A DNA stretch of 64,000 nt, from assembly GCA_958295665.1 (NCBI GenBank), contig OY282560.1, positions 191,148,061 through 191,212,060 on the forward strand, given 5' to 3'. This document shows positions 56,196 to 64,000 of the stretch, one piece after another. The stretch's first letter is position 1, and the number at the start of each line of letters is the position of its first letter. Under the pieces are notes generated by a model. It was not told the origin of the DNA, did no database searches, and saw nothing but the letters and a program-made list of their open reading frames with translations. Position numbers and translations under genes: made by a program. The stretch comes from Tipula vernalis (taxonomy: Eukaryota > Arthropoda > Insecta > Diptera > Tipulidae).

Positions 56196-57053
56196 ATGTC
56201 GAATAATGAAAATGATGAAAAAAAATATTCAGTCAACGAAACATTCGCGCCTATACCGCAGTTTTGGAAAGACCTTCCAGAACTGTGGTTCAAATAACTC
56301 GAGGCATTAGTGAAAATTAAGCGAATTAATACTGACGAGAACCGATTTAATTTTGCGATAGCTCACCTACCGGTGGATGTCATAGCTTCGGTAGCAAGTA
56401 TTGTGCGTAACCCACCCGAGAATAACAAATATGAAACCCTTCGGGATGAAGTTATTAAACCACGATCCATATAAGAGCAAGGAAGAATTGAAAATCTTCT
56501 TAAATCTACCGATATGGGCGATTTTACACCTTCGGATTTTTATAGACACCTTGAAGAAAAAGCAGGTTCTTCAACTGCTGTAAACGCTCAGTTGTTGAAA
56601 ACCTTGTGGTTAGGTCGTCTTCCTGACTCTATTAGATCTATTGTAGCAATACGCGAGGCGGATAAAATTAATAATTTAATAAAATTCGCTGATCGAATTT
56701 TCAAAATCAATAAACCAAATTACGCTTGCCACACTGTAGAACCAGGACCATCAAAGCAAACGAAACCCGAATTAAATAAAACTGAACTAAGTCTGGCAAG
56801 TCTTCAAAAATCCATTGATCAACTGACTTCGAGATGCAACCGTGAATTTACGAGTCGCTCTCGATCAACTCAACGATCAAATAACAGAAACAACCAATAC
56901 CAAAGCTCTGAAACTCGTAACAAATCTAGACAGAGGAGTGGATATTGGCTATGCTGATACAACCGGAAGTTTGGAAATAGAGCTAAAAAATGTAATGGTT
57001 GCTCCTTTGGTCAAAACCCGAACCCAAAAGCTCAAGAAAGTTCCGGAAACTAA
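56196..57053 (+). pseudogene. CsRn1-type Gag (copy C)
   Basis: ATG at 56196 starts MSNNENDEKKYSVNETFAP, then IPQFWKDLPELWFK, the capsid entry motif. The same frame holds NRFNFAIAHLPVDVI, RNPPENNKYETLRDEVI, then GDFTPSDFYRHLEEKAG and LLKTLWLGRLPDSI. In-frame stops follow WFK, RSI and WLC, the last within the zinc finger. The CsRn1-type finger is degraded: C-stop-YNRKFGNRAKKCNGC. The frame ends at TAA (57051-57053) just after CGGAAAC. It forms the particle shell in intact elements. Length (about 285 residues) is normal. Confidence 0.85.
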
Positions 57054-57568
57054 GTCGTCCCACAGTACAAGCGACGAGCGACGGGACGTTTCATAATCGT
57101 CGCCTTTCAATTATATGTCCAATCACGAAATTACGTTTTTTCAAAGACACCGGTGCAGACGTTTCCGTCGTACCTAAAATATATTTTCAGAATCTGACTG
57201 CCGATTCAGAGAGTCGTTTAGTGGCAGCAAACGGTTCTTCAATCACAACCTATGGAACACGACTTTTGAACATAGATCTGGGTTTGCGTCGTGATTACCG
57301 ACATCTTTTTGTTGTAGCTTCCGTCACTAGACCTATAATTGGTGCCAATTTCCTTGTGAAGTTTGGAATAGTTGTATACTTAAAACACAAGCGATTGACA
57401 GACACCTTGATGATATTATCGGTCAATACAGCAGATGTGAAGATAACCACAGATTCTATACCTCGCCTATTTACCATTGACGGACCATACGGCGAACTAC
57501 TTAGTCAATTCCCTAATTTAACTAAGCAACCTCGCTATGATCTCCCTCCAATGTTGTGCACCACATAG
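56999..57568 (+). pseudogene. CsRn1-type protease (copy C)
   Basis: In the -1 frame to gag. GTFHNRRLSIICPITKLRF then FKDTGADVSVVP, with the DTG active site. NGSSITTYGTRLLNIDLGLR and ASVTRPIIGANFLVKFGI (IIGA flap-like and hydrophobic core) follow. It ends at [10 protein letters not shown] and a TAG after CTT. An indel at about 57550 shifts the continuation (VVHHIV-TT) to another frame for the reverse transcriptase. It would process Gag-Pol. Compare 35380-35600 in copy A. Confidence 0.85.
57044..57050 (+). promoter_or_regulatory. Decayed -1 frameshift site (copy C)
   Basis: C GGA AAC ends gag directly before its TAA stop (57051), with pol in the -1 frame (CGG AAA CTA). The layout equals copy A (heptamer, gag stop within two codons), but the heptamer here is one base from the classical GGGAAAC. 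Position and frame match; efficiency cannot be judged. Confidence 0.6.
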
Positions 57569-58319
57569 TTACAACGGTCATTTGCCATTTTCACGTCCAA
57601 GACGTTTAGATTCAGTGAAACATAAGATTGCGAAAAATGAATTCGAGCATATGTCGCAACTAGGATTATGCAAACAAAGTTCGTCCAGCGCTGCTTCACC
57701 TTTACACTTAGCACCAAAACGTGACAGCAACGACTGGCGACCTTGCGGGGACTACCGTCGGCTGAATGCGATTACGATACCAGATAGGTATCCTCTCCCC
57801 CACATCCACAATTTTTCACTTAACCTACAAGGCTGCACCGTTTTCTCAAAAATCGATCTCGTGCGTACCTATCATAAGGAAGACATCTACAAGACGGCTA
57901 TTACCACCCCATTCGGCCTCTATGAATTTACAAGGATGCCATACGGTTTAAGAAATGCAGCACAAACGTTCCAGCGGTTTATGGACGAGGTTACAAAGGG
58001 CCTTGACTTCATATATGTTTATATGACCGATATTTTAGTTCCCAGTCAAGACGAATTTAAACACCGCGAGCACTTAAACATTCTATTTGCACGTTTAGAC
58101 GAATACGGGTTAGTAATCAAACCATCTAAATGTGAATTTGGTGCAGCTTCCCTTAATTTCCTTAGCCACAATATCACTAAAGAGGGCGTCAAACCATCTG
58201 CGGATCGAATCGTGGCAATTCAAACATTTCCTCAACCAACTTCTGTCAGGCAAGGGCAGCGTTTTGTGGGCATGATTAATTATTATCATCGCTCCGTCCC
58301 TCACTTACCGGAACATTAA
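57537..58319 (+). pseudogene. CsRn1-type reverse transcriptase (copy C)
   Basis: [20 protein letters not shown] begins the fingers, then [20 protein letters not shown] and [17 protein letters not shown], where about five residues are missing after the first catalytic aspartate. [19 protein letters not shown] leads to the active box, which reads YMTDIL in place of the usual Y-(I/V)-D-D, so one aspartate is changed. [20 protein letters not shown], then the thumb, ends [10 protein letters not shown] and stop. The copy is inactive on two counts. Confidence 0.9.
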
Positions 58320-59006
58320 GCTCCAATACACAGCCATCTCAGCAAACTAATAAAAATCACTAAGACAAATTCATTTTCTTGGCCACCTGATTGGGAAGCG
58401 GCTTTTAATTAAGCGAAAGTTGCCCTCACTCAGGCTACTCTCCTTATGCATCCAGTTGACAACGGAAATATTCGTATTAGCACCGATGCTTCTGGTATTG
58501 CTGTGGGTGCTGTATTGGAGCAGATACATGGTAGAAGTTGGAAACCTCTTTCATTCTTCTGCAAAAAGCTTTCCCCTCCCGAACAAAAGTACTCAGCCTT
58601 CGACAGAGAACTACTGGCTATTTACTGCGCCATCAAGCACTTCCGGTGTTTTGTCGAGGGCAGAATATTTTCCATCAACACAGTTCACAAACCGCTAATT
58701 ACCGCAATCGCATCTAAGTCGGAGCGTAATCCACGGCAGAGTCGCCAACTCGATTATATCTCCCAATTTACGACAGATATACGGTATGTTAAAGGTGAAA
58801 GCAACGTTGTGGCGGATACTTTGTCACGACCGGATGAAACACTTATGTCAGCTACTTGTCACACTGCGCTCGATTTGGACAAATTAGCATCTTTACAGCG
58901 ATCAGACGACGAGCTCAAGAAACTACTAATGGATAATGAAACTTCACCTAGTTCAAAACGCAATCTCGAACTAGTACCTGAATTTAGTTCAGGCCTTGAT
59001 ATTTGA
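58320..59006 (+). pseudogene. CsRn1-type RNase H (copy C)
   Basis: SWPPDWEAAFN (then a TAA) and VALTQATLLMHP precede RISTDASGIAVGAVLEQIHG, with the first RNase H aspartate. PPEQKYSAFDRELLAIYCAI has the active-site E-L-L-A region, and FSINTVHKPLI holds a changed TDH (N-T-V). DYISQFTTDIRYVKGESNVV and ADTLSRP close the domain with the last aspartate. A linker of about 45 residues follows, with a stop at 59006. It would remove RNA template. Well preserved by window standards. Confidence 0.85.
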
Positions 59007-59944
59007 TGTGAAACGTCAACAAAAATTAAACGTCCTTACATTCCAAACGAAATGCGCCGAATCGTCTTTGAAATGCTTCATGGTTTATCTCACACAGGGA
59101 TTCGAGCAACACGCAAAATAATTGCGTCCAAATACTTCTCTCCTGGTATGAACGTAGATACGGGGTACTGGTCCAAAACATGTATTCCCTGCCAGAAGTC
59201 GAAGGTCAACCGACACACACGTTCAGAACATGGTCCTTTTGATATTCCCTCCGGCAGGTTTGAGCACATACATTTAGATCTTGTTGGACCATTACCTCCG
59301 TCAAACGGAAACTTATATATATTTACTGTAATTGATAAATTTACGCGCTGGCCAGAAGCAATACCTCTGCCTGATATGCGAGCTTCCACCATAGTAAAAG
59401 CTTTTGTAGACCAGTACATTTCGAGATTTGGTGTCCCACTCGAAATCACGACTGACCAAGGCAGTCAATTTGAAAGTAATCTTTTCAAAGAACTTACCAA
59501 AGTATGAGGTTCTCACAGAATACGGACAACGACATATCACCCACAGGCAAATGGTATGGTAGAACGTCTACATCGCCATTTAAAAGCCGCACTTTGTACA
59601 CTAGATCAAATTCCCCTAATTGGAGTGAAGAGCTCCCATTCATTCTCCTTGGAATAAGAACGTCGATCAAAACTGATCTTGGGTGTACTCCTGCTGATCT
59701 TGTCTACGGACAACCGCTGAATGTCCCAGGAGAACTTGTAATGCATCTTAATCCCGCGCCATCGACTGATCTAACTTCAGTGGTCGAACTATTACGTGAG
59801 TCGATGCGCAATGTCGTTCCCAAAGATACGCGGAATAGCCCTCAGGAAAACATATACATCCCAAAAGATTTAACGGACTGTGACAAAGTTTTCGTCCGGG
59901 TGAACAAAGTCAAAACAGGAACCCCTACACACTTATATCCTTAA
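59007..59944 (+). pseudogene. CsRn1-type integrase (copy C)
   Basis: The zinc module has MLHGLSHTGIRATRKIIASK (H-x3-H) and CIPCQKSKV (C-x2-C). The catalytic triad is intact in residues: HLDLVGPLPPSNGNLY (D), TTDQGSQFESNLF (D) and HPQANGMVERLHRHLKA (E). A TGA at 59505 lies between the second and third. Then a frame change at about 59610 leads to WSEELPFILLGIRTS, CTPADLVYGQPL and VRVNKVKTGTPTHLYP, stopping at 59944 without the final SIDRLKPA module. A 3' LTR was not found. Confidence 0.85.
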
Positions 59945-59949
59945 ATTTT

Positions 59950-60735
59950 GAATTATGTATATCCATTATTAAAAGAATATCATAATATGAAATCAAATAA
60001 GAATGTAAATTTGTCTTTAGAATCACAACTTAACATCTAACGTGCTTACCTTAACATTCATTATAAAATATGTTGTCCTGAAACAATTAATAATAATTTA
60101 GAATTAATTTATATTTATATTTAAATTTAATAATATTGATGTGCTTACTTTTTTAATTTCTTTACTAAAATGAAACCCAATTTGACAATCAAATTAAAAC
60201 CTTATAAATGTTAAATTTACTTTATAAAAAGGGAGGTGCGTTCAATACGATTAAAGCTTAATTGTAGATAGCGGATACGTTCAGTATCATTATAGCTAAC
60301 CATAATTATTGACCACCTGTCACAAATAATACCATCTACATAAAAACCATTGTAAAAATTATATTTTTGTAAAAAATAAAAAACTTTCTTTGAAACCAGC
60401 GTCCAAAGCGATCAAATCAAAAAATAAATTTGTATTCAAATAGTTTTGTTGTATTAAAAATTTCTTTATCTAAACCGCAGATCAACCAATTAAAGCAAAA
60501 GAAGAAGTATTCTTGCACCATCCTAATTTACATCCACTTCATTTATTATTCGGGGCACCGAAGGTAGGTGTAAATTCATACAACTTTGCATAAGGAAATC
60601 AAAAAACTGCATAAAATATTTTCATTTGAAAAATTAAAAGAAACTTATTGTGATAACAAAATTATGTTATAGCAAATAATATGAATTATATGTTGTAGAA
60701 TTGTAGAATTGTAGAGTTGTAGTATTTAATCCAAT
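59950..60735. other. AT-rich spacer, no gene recognised
   Basis: AT-rich with a TATAAAAAGGGAGG string near 60222 but no identified gene. It separates the CsRn1 copy from the P-element-like relic. The N-terminal THAP domain of the latter was sought here but not found. Confidence 0.4.
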
Positions 60736-62850
60736 ATATCTGAATCATAACAAGGCAATACCTACATTATTCTTGAAGAATAATAAAAGTGACAACGAAA
60801 CTGATCTAGCGCTTTCTAACATAGCTGCTCTTCCTAATATTAAGATATATGAAAAAAAAACGCAAATATGATTCAACTAATTTAGAGGAATTTGTGACAA
60901 TTTCAAATGAAACTACTCGGCCAAGGGCCACAATTAAATTGTATCCAGGTCCAAAGACTTTTGGTGAGCAAATCGAGGACAAATTGGATGAATCAATGAA
61001 ACTGAACTACTCAGGACCCCAGAACACAATCTATTTTCTGAGAGAGAATCTGACGGTGTCCCTCAAATTTTGTGCCATTGCCTATAAGAAACATTTCAAA
61101 TACAATAAAAAGCAACGCAGTTTTAGTTCTAAAAAAGCCTCTAGCAATAAAATCGTAAATGAAATTCAACGTTTTACGCACGTGAAAGAAATCCCTAGAG
61201 CATTTGGTTTAATGATACTCCGAAATAAATCGGTTTAACAAATTTACGATAAACAAGAGTGCGATATTGCACTAGCACTTTATTTTAAAGCACCATAGTT
61301 TTATAGTTATTTTAAAGATTGAGGATTTCGTACACCTTCCAGATCAACAATAAATACCTGGCTACCAATTAAAACTCTCTCTTTCGAAATTTATGATGAT
61401 AGTTTCTTAAAAATTAAAACTCATCTTGAAAATAGTACTAATCCACAAGAAAATGAATGTGTTCCAGTTTTCGATGAAATTCACATAAAGCCTTCGCTGG
61501 ATCGCTAGAGTACAATAGCGCAATGGATTGTTTAGCTGTATATGCACAGACGGCGTACACAGGTCGAATGCAGTTGGAAAAGAAGTCTGCGTATTTTTAA
61601 TTAGAGGTCTCCTTACCTCAGGGAATTTTGTTGTTGGGCATGTTTTATCGAATTCAGCCATAAAAGGTGAACTACTGAAAATTCAAATAAAACGAATTTT
61701 AGAACAGTGTTTTGAAAATAATATCCAAATTCGTGCTTTAGTGTGTGATCAAGGTTCGAATAACCGTGCATTATACAACATTTTAAAAATAAATTACGAC
61801 ACGCTGTATTTTATTTTTAAGAATAAAAAAATTTTTGCATTTTACTGTATACCACATCTCATTAAATCAGTGCGGAATATATTAATTTCTAATATTCGGG
61901 AAACTTCTAAAGTGCTCTCTCAAAAGTGTCAAAATGTGTCCAAAACTGACCATAAACCATATCGAGCCCAAAAATTTTGCTAAAATGAAAGTATGCCTTG
62001 CATCTCAAATAATTATCAACTCCGTTGCTTCGGCGATAAACCTCTCAGTACATTTAGGTAAATTTAATGATAAAGAAATAGACTTTGCAACGGCGACAAA
62101 AATTCTTTTAAAAAAATTTAACGATTTATTTGATTTTTTTAATACGGATCTCAACAATTTGAACGGCAATAATCGCTTTCTTGAGCGCAACAATAATGAT
62201 AGCTTACGATTTCAAGTTGATATGAAATCATACATAGAAAAAATTAAAATTATTTCACAACCAGGAAAACGTAAAAAACAGTTTATACATTTAATGGATT
62301 TCTACAAAATATTGTAGTTAATGAGTTTAATAATGCACTAAATTTCCTAATGAATATGAAAATAATAGTTCCAGAGATAAAACGGAAACCATCGTGGAGT
62401 AACCCAATACCGAAGAAAGTCAACTATATGAGGGTAATGTCAACATATCAGAAGTTCAACTTTCAGCTATAAAAGTCGACGATGAGCAGGTTAATAATGT
62501 GGTAACATACTTTGTTTCATGTGTAACCAACAAAATCATATAAAGGAACAAATGCGTCGAATGCTATTCTCATCTCCTAAAGGAAAGGAATATAATTATA
62601 CCAAAAGAATATTTACTAAACATAAAATCCGAGTCAAAAGCTCAAACCTTCTCGGTAACTAGCGCCAAATTTTTCGAGTTGTGTAGGATGTATGTTCATC
62701 ATTTTCAACAAACGTTTGCAAAACGAATTCACTTTAAATATCTTAAAGAAAACTATAGGGGAGAGTGTATTGATCTTACCAACAAAATTGATTCCTCTTG
62801 GATTGCAGAAACCAAAAATTGTTATAATCACAGAATTTAGGCATTGGATT
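60736..62850 (+). pseudogene. P-element-like (THAP9 family) transposase relic
   Basis: About 60740 reads NKAIPTLFL, like the AVPTIF-type end of a THAP domain whose zinc residues I could not find. 60849-61238 is a linker/coiled region. CDIALALYFKAP and GFRTPSRSTINTWLP follow with stops. The RNase H-like core begins VPVFDEIHIKPSL (first D, about 61465) and runs to ALVCDQGSNNRALYNIL (second D, 61730), then FAFYCIPHLIKSVRNILIS. 61934-62317 gives LTINHIEPKNFAKMKVCLAS and the helical region. The C-terminal part (62480-62830) is broken (SWIAETKNCYNH). Several frameshifts and stops make it inactive. Confidence 0.85.
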
Positions 62851-62859
62851 TTTTATTGT

Positions 62860-64000
62860 TAATTCTAATCAGTAAAAACTGTTTTTGGATTTTGGATGAA
62901 AAAAAAAGTATTTATACAAATTAGATATTTTATCTATAGTTAAATCGTATTACAATATTTAATTTATATTTGATCTTCAATAAACTGGTTGAATTACCAA
63001 ATATTTCAATTAAATCTAAGAAAATATCTTTGAATTCAAATGCATATCGGTTTTTTATTACTTTTAAAATCAAGACCATATTCTTGAACCTTTACGAATA
63101 TTTTCGATAGTGAAAATTAACGCAATAGTTCAAGAATAGGGAGCCAGATCGCCAGTAAAATTTAAGAGAGTGGTATCGACAAGGTGACGATGTATTGCCG
63201 CTTGTACCATGACTTGCTTTGGCTATACCATATGTAGATATGTGTTAAAACTAATCGGATAATTATCCCGTCAACCCAATCCAAATGTACAACTTACCAT
63301 AAATTAAAGATCTCACCCTGAAATAAAACATTCCCTATAAAATAACTACACTTATCTCATTCAGTCTGACAGCCTGCATTCCACCTGAAACACAACATCA
63401 AACTCAACATTAATTCCATTAAATAACTTTAAATTATATAATTTACTTTACTAATTTTAAGTATCCCGTTTCATTAGGTAATCCATTTAACGCAATCTGA
63501 AATTATAAATTAATTAATAATATTGTAATGTAATTATAAGAAAACATTATACTTATCTTAATTTTCCCATTTGTTTACAAGATGACATCACTTCATTTTG
63601 ACATGTACTGTCAGATTGTCAGAGTGACGAGTGATTTTAGCATTTAATTATATTTAGTGTTACCAAATGTATATGATCAATTGAATGGTCGAATTTTACG
63701 TTCAGTGTCTTGCTCAAGTATATAGTCAATTATTCTTCCCGTTTATGTAAAGTATTTTGTATTTCTGTCATTACCTTTTCATCTCGCGCATTGGAAACAA
63801 ACAAAATATTAACCTAACCACAATTCACAAATGTAATACCAATAAAGCAAATAAGTATGCTAATAAATAAATTGTAAGATTAAAAATCGATTTCTAGTGT
63901 ATTTTCGTCAGTAAAATAAATCCTATTCTCACTAAATACATACCAACTTGTACCGCGTGGTACTTCGAAATATTGCTGAATAAGTACAAATCAATTTGTA
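62860..64000. other. AT-rich spacer, no gene recognised
   Basis: Contains only short open frames and A/T-rich tracts. A slightly GC-richer patch at 63130-63240 shows no coding signal. Confidence 0.4.

Noticed and set aside
59090..59449. 119-codon minus-strand frame
   Set aside because: Antisense of the integrase core of copy C.

Overview
The window looks like repeat-rich, AT-rich genomic DNA from an insect, most likely a higher fly (Diptera: Brachycera). The reasons are the mix of transposon families (Jockey- and I-clade LINEs, BEL/Pao, CsRn1-type Ty3/Gypsy, Tc1 and mariner, a P-element relative), long AT-rich spacers, and scattered TACATATGTA-like strings common in fly intergenic DNA. This placement is inference. 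I could not recognise a host protein-coding gene, rRNA, tRNA or CRISPR array anywhere in the 64 kb.

Layout. 1.4-6.1 kb: an I-clade LINE on the minus strand (ORF1 with zinc knuckles; ORF2 with endonuclease, reverse transcriptase and RNase H). 6.7-11.8 kb: a Jockey-clade LINE on the minus strand. A second, 5'-truncated LINE (10139-10816) sits inside its ORF1 and is flanked by an 8-bp target-site duplication. 11.8-12.5 kb: the 3' end of a Ty3/Gypsy element. 15.2-16.2 kb: a BEL/Pao gag-protease fragment that stops abruptly at a satellite array (16207-18892; eight 337-bp units, each made of two diverged monomers of about 170 bp). 19.2-20.9 kb: a second array of about 107-bp units whose sequence matches the antisense 3' end of the Tc1-like transposase lying just downstream (21222-22177). 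22-29 kb: spacer with degenerate simple repeats and a SINE-like unit. 29-32.4 kb: a LINE 5'-end-like piece, then BEL/Pao pol and a probable 3' LTR.

34.5-37.9 kb: CsRn1-type Gypsy copy A. 38.2-40.9 kb: a different Gypsy element with a SAP-domain Gag, two recognisable LTRs and most of pol deleted. 43.4-46.2 kb: relics of mariner, a possible piggyBac and a LINE. 46.5-50.4 kb: a nearly full-length plus-strand Jockey-clade LINE with a 13-bp target-site duplication. 53.1-54.6 kb: a minus-strand CsRn1 3' end next to a BEL/Pao pol end. 54.9-59.9 kb: CsRn1-type copy C, with a tRNA-Trp primer-binding site, gag and pol. 60.7-62.85 kb: a P-element-like transposase relic. The rest is AT-rich spacer.

All element genes carry stops, frameshifts or deletions, so nothing looks able to move by itself. 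The most notable observations are the dimeric satellite, the array derived from transposase antisense sequence, a -1 gag-pol frameshift site placed identically in two CsRn1 copies, and two LINEs that landed in the same dispersed repeat. Dense nested fragments on both strands with no host genes would fit pericentromeric heterochromatin or a piRNA-producing locus, but sequence alone cannot show that.
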